Shown: piece after piece, positions 43,649-52,106 of the stretch
How positions within the stretch are numbered: position 1 is the first letter of the stretch
Layout of the letters: every line of letters starts with the position of its first letter
Source of the DNA: Shimia sp. R10_1
Lineage (GTDB): Bacteria; Pseudomonadota; Alphaproteobacteria; Rhodobacterales; Rhodobacteraceae
Assembly: GCF_017744095.1 (NCBI RefSeq)
Contig: NZ_JAGHQX010000004.1
Coordinates: forward strand, 124,001 to 188,000
Direction: 5' to 3'
DNA: 64,000 bases
Notes under the pieces: generated by a model
Seen by the model: the letters and a program-made list of their open reading frames with translations, nothing else
Database searches by the model: none
What the model was told of the DNA's origin: nothing
Made by a program: the position numbers and the translations under genes

Positions 43649-44434
43649 TCACCTACCTTTCCAAACCGGATCCCGCTTTTCGGCAAATGCGCGTGCCCCC
43701 TCCATTTGGTCTTCGCTGTCATAGAGCACATCGACACTGCGCAGCTGGCGTTGCGTGATGCGGTTCATGGCATCTTGAAACTTGGCATCTTCGGCGTCGC
43801 GCACAATTTCTTTGATCGCGGCGTAGACCAGCGGAGGGCCAGATGCGAGTAAGCGGGCCTGCTCCCAAGCGCGTGACATGAGGGTTGCGGCAGGGACGAT
43901 TTCATTCACGAGGCCCCAGCGGTGGGCCTCTTCGGCATCAAACCAGCGACCTGTCAGCAAGAGTTCCATGGCGATGTGATACGGGATGCGTTTGGGAAGC
44001 TTGACAGAGGCTGCGTCGGCCACTGTGCCAGACCGGATTTCCGGCAGCGCAAAAGAGGCATGATCGGCGGAGATGATGATGTCGGCAGAAAGCGCGAGCT
44101 CCAGTCCGCCGCCGCAAGCAATGCCGTTGACAGCGGCGATCACGGGCTTGTTCATATCGCGCAACTCCTGAAGGCCGCCAAAGCCGCCGACGCCATAGTC
44201 GCCGTCCACCGCATCGCCCTCTGCGGCGGCTTTCAGATCCCATCCAGGGCAGAAGAATTTCTCGCCGCCCCCAGTGAGGATGGCTACGCGCAGGTCAGGA
44301 TCATCGCGGAAGTCGCGAAACACCTCGCCCATGATCCGGCTGCTGGCGAGATCAATGGCGTTGGCTTTGGGGCGGTCCAAGGTGACTTCAAGAATGGCAC
44401 CGTCGCGCCGGGTTTTCACAGGGCTGTCGGTCAT
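43649..44434 (-). CDS. Enoyl-CoA hydratase family protein (CaiD-like)
   Basis: 261 residues, crotonase fold. FCPGWDLKAAAEG near 62 and NGIACGGGLELALSADIIISA near 102 form the oxyanion hole; LPEIRSGTVADAASVKLP near 130 carries the catalytic acid in the second helix. The sequence is closest in feel to carnitinyl-CoA dehydratase (CaiD), based on my memory of such proteins. AAGGAG precedes the ATG, and its start overlaps the stop of the acyl-CoA synthetase gene by four bases. With the synthetase and dehydrogenase it may handle a carnitine-like betaine; inference. Confidence 0.82.
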   Translation of the reverse strand: MTDSPVKTRRDGAILEVTLDRPKANAIDLASSRIMGEVFRDFRDDPDLRVAILTGGGEKFFCPGWDLKAAAEGDAVDGDYGVGGFGGLQELRDMNKPVIAAVNGIACGGGLELALSADIIISADHASFALPEIRSGTVADAASVKLPKRIPYHIAMELLLTGRWFDAEEAHRWGLVNEIVPAATLMSRAWEQARLLASGPPLVYAAIKEIVRDAEDAKFQDAMNRITQRQLRSVDVLYDSEDQMEGARAFAEKRDPVWKGR

Positions 44435-46452
44435 GACATCTCCTTTCGTATCAACGCATCCGCCGCGACAGCGCGGGTTGGCGTGCAGATCAATGGATTG
44501 ATTTCAACCTCTTCCAAGGTGGATGAGTTGGCAAGCACATAGGCTTGAAGAGCCTCTGCAGCATCGAGAATGGCGTCTATGTTGGCAGCGTCACCGCCAC
44601 GATAGCCGGTGAGCAATTTGGCCACTTTCAGGCACATTAGAGACTGATACAGGCGGTCGCGGTTTGCCGGTACGAGAAGCGATACGCTGTCTTCCATCAG
44701 CTCGGTTAACACCCCACCTGCGGCCAGTGTCAGCACAAAGCCATGGGCAGGATCTCGGGTGATGCCCAGCAGAAGCTCAGCAACGCCTCCCTCAACCATT
44801 TCTTCAATCAGGAAAGTATCTGTGGGCATCTCTGCGGCAGCTGTGTCCAACTGTTCCAAACTCAGGCGCAACTTCACCGCTCCGGCCTCTGTTTTGTGTG
44901 CGATGCCCTGACCCTTGAGCACCAGAGGCGCGGTGAGGGTGGCGGCACATTGCGCAAGTTTGTCGTAGCGCGACGCGGTCTTGCTGGCTGGAATGTCCAT
45001 TCCATGCTGTGTTAGTGCCTGTTTCGCGGCGACTTCACTTAAGACGGTGGCGTTTTGAGGTGTGCCCGGCAGGGCGAGTGGTGTGACGTTTGGGGCGGAG
45101 ATACTGGCGGCGGCATCTGTGGCGCAGAGGGCCTCGCGCAGACCATAAAAAGGGACAACTTCACCTGAAATCAGGTCTTCAGTCACATCAGGAGGCATCA
45201 GTTCTGGCAAGCTCGCCACCACAGCCATGGGACGACCCGTGCGTTTGCGTGCGCCAATGGCAGCGGCGGTCGCGCAGTCCCAATCCGCGCGGTTTTCATG
45301 CGGGTAGTCGACCACAGTGAAGGTCATGGCGATGTCGGGGGCCGTCATGGCGGACCAAGCTCGGGCCATCGCCGCTTCGTCGCGCCAGATATAGGTGTGG
45401 TAATCCAATGGATTGGCGAGCGCGACCATGGGGCCAAGGACGTCCCGCAACTCTGCGGTTTGAGGCTCTGTTAAAGGTGGAAATCGAAGATCTGTCTGGA
45501 GCGCAGTGTCGGCCATAAGGCTGGCCTCGCCGCCTGAGCAACTGATCGAGGCAATGTTGCGGCCTTCAGGCACGCCAACCATGTGAAGCAGTTTGAGGGT
45601 CTCCAGCAACAACGGTAATTCGGCGACGCGGGCAAACCCAAGCCGCGAGATCAATGCGCTTGCGCCTGCGTCGCTGCCAGCCAATGAGGCCGTATGAGAG
45701 ACTGTTGCGGCCTGAGCCTCACTGCTGGCGCCAACTTTGAGCACGACGACGGGCACACCCTTTACATAGGCTTTGTGGGCAAACCGTTCCCACGCACGCA
45801 GATCTGTGAAGCCTTCAATATGAAGGCCAATGGCGGTAACACGCGGGTCATCTAAAAACGCGGACGCGATTTCCGCCTGATTGAGTTGCGCCATGTTTCC
45901 GCAGGTGGCGACATAGGCGATTGGCAACCCGCGGCGCTGGTTGGTGAGATTGATGGCGATGTTTGAGCTTTGTGTCAGGATTGCCACGCCCTTGTCGACA
46001 GGGCGGCAACCGTGTTGGTCGGGCCAAAGCGCTGTGCCATCCAGTGCGTTGATGAGCCCGTAGCAGTTGGGGCCGAGAATGGGCATATCGCCTGCGGCCG
46101 TGATCAGCGCATCCTGAAGGTTGGCTCCTGTGGCGTCCTCAGACGCGGCCTCGGAAAAGCCCGAGGCAAAACAGACCGCGCCGCCTGCGCCCAGCTTTGA
46201 GAGCGCAGAAACCGCTTGGATGGTGGCGTGGCGATTGATGCCAATGAAGGTGGCGTCAGGTGGTGCCGGGAGTGCGGGGATGTCAGGGTAGGCGCGTCGA
46301 CCCAACACAGACTCGGCTTTGGGGTGGACAGGCCAGATGTCTCCTGAGAAGCCAATTTTCTCGCACTGGCGAATGACCTCAGCACACCATGCGCCGCCGC
46401 CGACTACGGCGATGGATTTCGGGCGGATCAGTCTTGAGAGATCGCGGGTCAT
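44431..46452 (-). CDS. NDP-forming acyl-CoA synthetase (acetate-CoA ligase family)
   Basis: 673 residues from the ATG at 46452 (GAGAGGG seven bases upstream). Domain order: CoA-binding Rossmann domain (about 5-130, KSIAVVGGGAWCAEVIRQC), two succinyl-CoA-ligase-like flavodoxin domains (about 140-450, with ASISCSGGEASLMAD near 305), and an ATP-grasp domain (about 465-673, with APLVLKGQGIAHKTEAGAVKLRL). It activates an organic acid by ATP hydrolysis to ADP through a phosphohistidine. Overlaps the hydratase gene; both would be co-translated. Confidence 0.88.
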   Translation of the reverse strand: MTRDLSRLIRPKSIAVVGGGAWCAEVIRQCEKIGFSGDIWPVHPKAESVLGRRAYPDIPALPAPPDATFIGINRHATIQAVSALSKLGAGGAVCFASGFSEAASEDATGANLQDALITAAGDMPILGPNCYGLINALDGTALWPDQHGCRPVDKGVAILTQSSNIAINLTNQRRGLPIAYVATCGNMAQLNQAEIASAFLDDPRVTAIGLHIEGFTDLRAWERFAHKAYVKGVPVVVLKVGASSEAQAATVSHTASLAGSDAGASALISRLGFARVAELPLLLETLKLLHMVGVPEGRNIASISCSGGEASLMADTALQTDLRFPPLTEPQTAELRDVLGPMVALANPLDYHTYIWRDEAAMARAWSAMTAPDIAMTFTVVDYPHENRADWDCATAAAIGARKRTGRPMAVVASLPELMPPDVTEDLISGEVVPFYGLREALCATDAAASISAPNVTPLALPGTPQNATVLSEVAAKQALTQHGMDIPASKTASRYDKLAQCAATLTAPLVLKGQGIAHKTEAGAVKLRLSLEQLDTAAAEMPTDTFLIEEMVEGGVAELLLGITRDPAHGFVLTLAAGGVLTELMEDSVSLLVPANRDRLYQSLMCLKVAKLLTGYRGGDAANIDAILDAAEALQAYVLANSSTLEEVEINPLICTPTRAVAADALIRKEMS

Positions 46453-46476
46453 GATGCCGCCCTCTCGCACTGACTT

Positions 46477-46512
46477 TTGGCCTCCGGTGGGGATATTTGC
46501 AGCAAGAGGAAG
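46477..46512 (+). repeat. Dispersed GGGGATATTT repeat, copy 3
   Basis: GGCCTCCGGTGGGGATATTT then GCAGCAAGAGGAAG, close to copy 1 but placed just upstream of a leftward gene. Confidence 0.6.
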
Positions 46513-46632
46513 TAAGGTTTTGTTAACCGGTTTTGCGCAGATTTTTGGGGCGGCACAGGCTGGGAAGCCGATGACCGTGCAAGGGGAAGCCCGAGAGGGT
46601 CTTTCTGGAGGGGGTGGCTGCGCGTCGCCCCC

Positions 46633-46680
46633 TTTCCTCTTGCTCTAAATATCCCGGGGGTGCGGGGGCTGGCCCCCGCT
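46633..46680 (-). repeat. Dispersed hairpin-GGGATATTT repeat, copy 4
   Basis: On the minus strand: perfect hairpin GCGGGGGC-CA-GCCCCCGC, then ACCCCCGGGATATTT and GCAAGAGGAAA. Reads as copy 2 with compensating T-to-C and A-to-G changes in both stem arms. It ends 13 bases from the stop of the SelW-like gene and points in that gene's direction. Confidence 0.65.
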
Positions 46681-46693
46681 GCGCCATTTGCGT

Positions 46694-46969
46694 CTAACGA
46701 TCCGAGTGTCCGAGATCGCGGTTTGGTTCTATCAAGTCGCGCAAGCGTTGTTTCAGCTCTTTGGCTTCGGGAAACCCGCCATCGCGTTTGCGATCCCACA
46801 GGAGCGTGCCATCCACAGTGATCTTGAAGGTGCCCGGCACTTCGGCTGGTGCGATTGTCACCCCGCCGAGGGTGTCGCCAAAGGTTTGCAACAGTTCCTG
46901 TGCCATCCATCCGGCGCGCAGAAGCCATTTGCACCCAACGCAATAGGTGATTGTTACAACCGGTTTCAT
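46694..46969 (-). CDS. SelT/SelW/SelH-family protein
   Basis: 91 residues from the ATG at 46969 (AGGAGA upstream). Starts KPVVTITYCVGCKWLLRAGW, where CVGC replaces the selenocysteine motif, and ends with FKITVDGTLLWDRKRDGGFPEAKELKQRLRDLI typical of the small Rdx thioredoxin-like family. A redox role is likely; partners unknown. It sits 66 bases after the acyl-CoA dehydrogenase gene in the same direction and may share its message. Confidence 0.88.
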   Translation of the reverse strand: MKPVVTITYCVGCKWLLRAGWMAQELLQTFGDTLGGVTIAPAEVPGTFKITVDGTLLWDRKRDGGFPEAKELKQRLRDLIEPNRDLGHSDR

Positions 46970-47035
46970 CTGGCTTTCTCCTCGGATCTTTTCCGAGGTT
47001 GTGCCGCAGCTGGGCACGCAACACAACGCTTTCCA

Positions 47036-48196
47036 TCATGCCCCCAGGGGCCGCAGAAGATCCCGGCTGATGATGTGGCGCTGGATCTCGCTGGTGCCAT
47101 CCCAGATGCGCTCTACACGCGCGTCGCGCCAGAAACGCTCGATGGGGAAGTCGTCCATCAGCCCCATGCCGCCAAAGATCTGAAGAGTGGTGTCGGTGAC
47201 ACGTGCAAGCGCCTCTGAGGCATAGAGTTTGGCGGAGGCGATTTCGCGGTTGGAGGGCAGATTGTTGTCCAGGCGCCAGGCGGCCGCGAGGGTGAGCCAA
47301 TCGGCAGCATCAATTTCGGTGATCATATCGGCGATTTGAAAACCGACGCCTTGGAATTTGCCGATGGGCTGGCCAAATTGTTTTCGCTCTGCGGCGTAGT
47401 TGAGGGCGTAGTCAAAACAGCGGCGCGCGCGTCCCACGGAGAAGGCGGCAACGGTGAGGCGGGTGGCGTAGAGCCATTCGTTCATCACGGCGAAACCGCC
47501 ATCGACCTCGCCAAGGACCTGCGCATCTGGCAGGCGGCAGTCATCAAAGGAGAGGATGTAGTTTTTGTAGCCCTTGTGACTGACGGAATTGTAGCCCTCG
47601 CGCACATCAAAGCCGGGAGTGCCGCGATCTACGAGGAAGGTGGTGATGCGCTTTTTGGGGCCTTTGGGCGTGTCATCGACACCGGTTGCGATGAAGACGA
47701 TGAAGAAATCCGCATGTTCCGCACCGGAGATGAAATGCTTGGAGCCATTGATGACCCAATCCCCTCCGTCGCGCTGGGCCTGACATTTCATACCGCGCAC
47801 ATCGGAACCTGCATCAGGCTCTGTCATAGCCAAAGCGTCCATTTTTTCGCCACGCACAGCGGGGAGCAAGTATCGTTCGCGTTGCTCGGCGTTGCAGGCC
47901 ATCAGGATATTCTGGGGACGGCCAAAGAAGTGGGTGAGTGCCATGGAGCCGCGCCCCAGTTCACGCTCGACCAAGGTGAAGTCCAGATGAGACAGTCCGG
48001 CGCCGCCGACTTCCTCAGGGAAGTTGCAGGCGTAAAAGCCAAGGTCGATGCACTTTTGTTTGATCTCTTCGCCGAGCTCATGTGGCACTTGGCCTGTGCG
48101 TTCGACCTCTGCCTCATGAGGGTAGATCTCGTTTTCCACAAAGCTGCGAACTGTGGAGACAATCATCTCCTGTTCTTCGGTCAAGCCAAATTGCAT
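47036..48196 (-). CDS. Acyl-CoA dehydrogenase
   Basis: 386 residues from the ATG at 48196 (GGAG upstream); a longer ORF start at 48298 lacks family likeness. N-terminal helices with FGLTEEQEMIVSTVRSFVEN, middle strand domain with LAMTEPDAGSDVRGMKCQA (FAD and substrate contacts) and C-terminal helices with LQIFGGMGLMDDFPIERFWRDARV and IWDGTSEIQRHII. It oxidises or, in CaiA-like members, reduces acyl-CoA with ETF. Resembles CaiA-type enzymes, which fits the CaiD-like and ligase genes nearby, though substrate is unproven. Divergent from the GlxA-type regulator. Confidence 0.9.
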   Translation of the reverse strand: MQFGLTEEQEMIVSTVRSFVENEIYPHEAEVERTGQVPHELGEEIKQKCIDLGFYACNFPEEVGGAGLSHLDFTLVERELGRGSMALTHFFGRPQNILMACNAEQRERYLLPAVRGEKMDALAMTEPDAGSDVRGMKCQAQRDGGDWVINGSKHFISGAEHADFFIVFIATGVDDTPKGPKKRITTFLVDRGTPGFDVREGYNSVSHKGYKNYILSFDDCRLPDAQVLGEVDGGFAVMNEWLYATRLTVAAFSVGRARRCFDYALNYAAERKQFGQPIGKFQGVGFQIADMITEIDAADWLTLAAAWRLDNNLPSNREIASAKLYASEALARVTDTTLQIFGGMGLMDDFPIERFWRDARVERIWDGTSEIQRHIISRDLLRPLGA

Positions 48197-48274
48197 GTGC
48201 CACGCTCCAATCCTGTTTCGCAGAAATCGTCCTTTGGCTTGACGGGCTACAGCATGCAGAATTATCCCTAAATC

Positions 48275-49219
48275 ATGCGAAATTGGGAAAATCATCACGC
48301 TGCAGCGCAGAAGGTTGGGGTTCTGCTGTTTGACGGGTTTTCAAATCACTGCCTTGCCAATGCGATTGAGCCTATGCGTGCGGCCAATATGCTGTCTGGA
48401 AGAGACCTTTTTGTCTGGCGTTTTGTCTCTTTGGATGGTGGTCCTGTGGCGAGCTCTTCTGGATTGGTGGTTACACCGCATGGTCGCATGTCAGAGGCCG
48501 AGGGCGACATGTTGATTGTGATGCCATCTTATGGGTTTCGGGATCTTGGTGGATGGGCCACACAGGCGGCGTTGCGGGCGGCGGACAAACGCTTTCCTAT
48601 CATCACGGCCATGGACACGGGCAGCTGGTTGTTGGCGGAGGCGGGGCTTCTGGAGGGGCGGCGTGCCACGATCCATTGGGAGGAGCTGATGCCCTTTGCG
48701 GAACGGTTTCCAGATGTGGATGTGGTGCGCGAGCGGTTTGTGATCGACGGCGATCGCATCACCTGTTCTGGGGCGATGGCGGCGTTTGATCTGGTGTTGG
48801 ATTTGATTGGGCATGCGCACGGGCAGGCTTTGGCACTGGAGGTGGCGCAGTTGTTCATGACGCGGGACAGTGCGCGCTCTCACAGCGGGGGCGCAAGCCC
48901 GGCTGGGCGTTTGGTGAGTAGGGCGTTGGGGGTGATGCAGGACAACCTTGAAATGCCTCTCAGTATTGGACAGGTGGCAGCGCGGGCTGGAGCTACACAG
49001 AAGACACTTGAGAGTCGGATGCGTGCAGAGTTGGGCGCGCCGCCGGTGGTCGTCTATCGGCGTTTTCGGCTGAATTTGGCTCGGAAGCTGGTGGTTGAGA
49101 CAGACTTGAGCGTGGCAGAAATCGCGCTTCGGTCTGGTTATCAGAGCCCAGCGGCGATGACGCGGGTGTTTAAAGAGACCTTTGGGATCACCCCGCGTGC
49201 GTTGCGCCAGAGCGGTTAG
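48275..49219 (+). CDS. GATase1-AraC (GlxA-family) transcriptional regulator
   Basis: 314 residues: an N-terminal DJ-1/PfpI-like sensor domain (about 10-180) starting KVGVLLFDGFSNHCLANAIEP, with TAMDTGSWLLAEAGLL at the nucleophile turn (where catalytic members have Cys), and a C-terminal AraC domain (about 220-314) with LSIGQVAARAGATQKTLESR and VAEIALRSGYQSPAAMTRVFK as the two helix-turn-helices. Carnitine and glycine-betaine regulators such as CdhR and GbdR have this layout. It is divergent from the dehydrogenase, 78 bases away, and probably controls that unit. Confidence 0.9.
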   Translation: MRNWENHHAAAQKVGVLLFDGFSNHCLANAIEPMRAANMLSGRDLFVWRFVSLDGGPVASSSGLVVTPHGRMSEAEGDMLIVMPSYGFRDLGGWATQAALRAADKRFPIITAMDTGSWLLAEAGLLEGRRATIHWEELMPFAERFPDVDVVRERFVIDGDRITCSGAMAAFDLVLDLIGHAHGQALALEVAQLFMTRDSARSHSGGASPAGRLVSRALGVMQDNLEMPLSIGQVAARAGATQKTLESRMRAELGAPPVVVYRRFRLNLARKLVVETDLSVAEIALRSGYQSPAAMTRVFKETFGITPRALRQSG

Positions 49220-49350
49220 TTATCAGATGTACACCTGCTTAATGTGAGGCCGGCTGCGGCAGGTGCCAAGCTCTGGAGATTGTCGAAAGCTGAGGATTTA
49301 GCCTCAAGCAGCGACCAAGATTTTGCGTATTTGATACTGATACGCTGTGT

Positions 49351-50106
49351 TCAGGTGGCGTAGGGATCGCCCTCGGCATCCAGAATGGCTTTGAGTTCCT
49401 GCAGATGGCGCACATCCTGCTCCGGGTAGGCTTCAAGCTCCTGTGCCGTTTTCTCGGCGATGTCGTCTGACAGCACCCGCAAGGGCTGGCCGGTTTGCAG
49501 CGCGCGGATGTAGGTTTCAGCGGCGCGTTCGAAATAATAGAGCCTGTTAAATGTGTCTGCGACTGTATCACCGATGACCAAGACGCCGTGATTGCCCATG
49601 ATCATGACCTTCTGTTTCGGATCGGTTAGCAGCGCGGCGCAGCGGGCGCCTTCGTCCTCAAAGGCCAAGCCGCCGTAGCCATCATCAATCACATAGCGGT
49701 TGAAGAAAGTGGCGCAGTTCTGGTCGATCGGGGGCAGGCGGGAGTCGGCCAAGCTGGCCAGCACAGTGGCGAAGATCGAATGCACATGCATCACACAGCG
49801 CGCGTGCGGGCAGGCGCGGTGGATGCCGCCGTGCAGGCCCCAGGCGGTGGGGTCCGGCGCATCAGGGCCGGTCAATGCGTCAGGGTTATTGGCGTCGACT
49901 TCGATCAGATCACTGGCGTTGATCCGTGCAAAGTGGCGCTGGTTTGGGTTCATCAAGAACCGTGTACCGTCCTCATTGATGGCGAGGCTGAAATGATTGG
50001 CGACGCCTTCGTGCATGTTGAGGCGGGCTGTCCAGCGGAAGGCGGCTGCGAGATCAACGCGCGCCTGCCAGTGTTCCATGTTGGGGCGAATGTTGGTGAT
50101 GGCCAT
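49351..50106 (-). CDS. Class II aldolase/adducin family protein
   Basis: 251 residues from the ATG at 50106 (GGGAGAG upstream). Zinc ligands are in HARCVMHVHSIFATVLAS (His pair near 100) and NHGVLVIGDTVADTFNRLYYFERAAE (His near 170). The family includes fuculose aldolase, ribulose epimerase and decarboxylase-like proteins; the substrate is open. The following gap of about 130 bases to the regulator has no clear feature. It is divergent from the adenine deaminase gene. Confidence 0.87.
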   Translation of the reverse strand: MAITNIRPNMEHWQARVDLAAAFRWTARLNMHEGVANHFSLAINEDGTRFLMNPNQRHFARINASDLIEVDANNPDALTGPDAPDPTAWGLHGGIHRACPHARCVMHVHSIFATVLASLADSRLPPIDQNCATFFNRYVIDDGYGGLAFEDEGARCAALLTDPKQKVMIMGNHGVLVIGDTVADTFNRLYYFERAAETYIRALQTGQPLRVLSDDIAEKTAQELEAYPEQDVRHLQELKAILDAEGDPYAT

Positions 50107-50297
50107 GATGTTTCTCTCCCTAAGATCACCTGAGCATGGCACAAATTTGCAGGTCTAAGACATTTGCGACGTCGCAAATGCACCTTGGGCGCAGGTAAAT
50201 TGCGCGTGAGGGTTTCAAAATGTGCGAAAAACATCTTTTACAAAAGCTTCAAAACACAGCCGCTTGAACCTCCCGAAAACGCGTGGCACCTTGGGCC

Positions 50298-52106
50298 ATG
50301 GAACATATGCAATTTCAAAGCTGGGCTGATCTGGCCCCACAGCTTGTCGCCGTCGCCGCAGGGCGTTCCCCTGCAGATCTCGTTATTCGCAAAGGCCAGT
50401 GGGTGAACGTACACACCCGTGAAGTGCTGCCGGATCATGACATTGCGGTCATTGCCGGGCGCATTGCCTATGTTGGGCCTGATGCGAGTCACTGTATTGG
50501 CGCAGATACAGAGGTCATTGAGGCGGAAGGGCGCTTTATGATCCCCGGTCTGTGTGACGGGCATATGCATATCGAAAGCGGGATGCTGACGCCTGCGGAG
50601 TTTGCTCGTGCGGTGATTGGGCATGGCACCACAACGATGTTCACCGACCCGCATGAGATCGCCAATGTGCTGGGCCTAGAAGGTGTAAAAATGATGCATG
50701 ATGAGGCTCTGATGCAGCCCATCAACATCTTCACGCAGATGCCAAGCTGCGCGCCCTCAGCTCCTGGCCTCGAGACCACTGGTTATGAGATTGGTCCGGA
50801 TGATGTAGCAGTAGCGATGAGCTGGCCGGGCATTATCGGGCTTGGGGAGATGATGAACTTCCCTGGTGTGATCAATGGGAGCCAGCAGATGCTGGCGGAG
50901 ATTGCAGCGACGCAAAAAGCGGGCAAGACCGTCGGTGGGCACTACGCCTCTCCCGATTTGGGCAAGGATTTTCATGCCTACGCAGCGGGTGGGCCCGCGG
51001 ACGATCATGAGGGCACATGTGAGGCAGACGCGATTGCGCGGGTGCGTCAGGGCATGCGTATGATGATGCGATTGGGCAGCGCGTGGTATGATGTGGAAAC
51101 GCAGATCACCGCGGTGACCGAGAAAGGGCTGGATCCGCGTAGTTTCATCCTGTGCACCGATGATTGCCATTCCGGCACGTTGGTGAATGATGGGCACATG
51201 AACCGTGTGGTGCGCCACGCGATTGACTGTGGATGTGATCCGATTGTGGCTTTGCAGATGGCCACAATCAACACTGCCACGCACTTTGGTTTGGAGCGTG
51301 ATTTAGGCTCTATTGCGCCCGGAAGACGGGCGGATGTGATCCTTACAAGTGATCTGAAGACGCTGCCGATTGAACATGTGATCGCGCGTGGCGTGACCGT
51401 GGCCAAGGCAGGTGAAGTGCTTGTGGATTGCCCGCATTATGATTGGCCAGTGCATGCGCGTCAGACGGTCAATCTTGGCCGTGCGCGGGTGGCGAAAGAC
51501 TTTGAAGTTGGCGCTCCGGATGGCGCGACCCAAGTCACGGCCAATGTGATTGGCGTGATCGAGAACCAAGCCCCAACCAAGGCGTTGACTGCGGAGCTTT
51601 CTGTGGTTGACGCTGTCGTGGAAGGTGATCTCGCGCAGGATGTTTGCCAGATCGCTTTGGTGGAGCGCCACCGTGGCACCGGGGGCGTGACCAACGGGTT
51701 TGTGTCTGGCTTTGGGTATCAGGGCAAGATGGCGATGGCCTCGACTGTGGCGCATGACAGTCATCATATGATCGTGGTCGGGACTGACCGGGAGATGATG
51801 GCGAAAGCGGCCAATCGCCTGGGCGAAGTTGGCGGTGGTGTGACCGTCTTCAAAGATGGTGAGGAGATCGCCTTGGTGGAGCTGCCCATCGCGGGCCTGA
51901 TGTCAGATGCACCGGCGATCGACGTGGCTGCCAAGGCGCAGAACATGGTTGAGGCGATGGAGGCTTGCGGCTGTACGCTCAACAACGCTTATATGCAGCA
52001 TTCGCTGTTGGCTCTGGTGGTGATCCCGGAACTCAGGATTTCCGATCTCGGGCTGGTGGATGTGACCAAATTTGAAATGACCGACGTGATTAAGGCTGCG
52101 CAATGA
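50298..52106 (+). CDS. ade: Adenine deaminase
   Basis: 602 residues (ATG at 50298; an ATG three codons later is possible). Converts adenine to hypoxanthine. Amidohydrolase barrel with DGHMHIESGMLTPAEFARAV (metal-binding HxH, about residue 92), FTDPHEIANVLG, ILCTDDCHSGTLVNDG near 300 and a C-terminal domain with HHMIVVGTDREMM typical of Ade. No strong ribosome site lies upstream. The AMP nucleosidase gene overlaps its end by four bases, so the pair links AMP breakdown to hypoxanthine. Confidence 0.94.
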   Translation: MEHMQFQSWADLAPQLVAVAAGRSPADLVIRKGQWVNVHTREVLPDHDIAVIAGRIAYVGPDASHCIGADTEVIEAEGRFMIPGLCDGHMHIESGMLTPAEFARAVIGHGTTTMFTDPHEIANVLGLEGVKMMHDEALMQPINIFTQMPSCAPSAPGLETTGYEIGPDDVAVAMSWPGIIGLGEMMNFPGVINGSQQMLAEIAATQKAGKTVGGHYASPDLGKDFHAYAAGGPADDHEGTCEADAIARVRQGMRMMMRLGSAWYDVETQITAVTEKGLDPRSFILCTDDCHSGTLVNDGHMNRVVRHAIDCGCDPIVALQMATINTATHFGLERDLGSIAPGRRADVILTSDLKTLPIEHVIARGVTVAKAGEVLVDCPHYDWPVHARQTVNLGRARVAKDFEVGAPDGATQVTANVIGVIENQAPTKALTAELSVVDAVVEGDLAQDVCQIALVERHRGTGGVTNGFVSGFGYQGKMAMASTVAHDSHHMIVVGTDREMMAKAANRLGEVGGGVTVFKDGEEIALVELPIAGLMSDAPAIDVAAKAQNMVEAMEACGCTLNNAYMQHSLLALVVIPELRISDLGLVDVTKFEMTDVIKAAQ

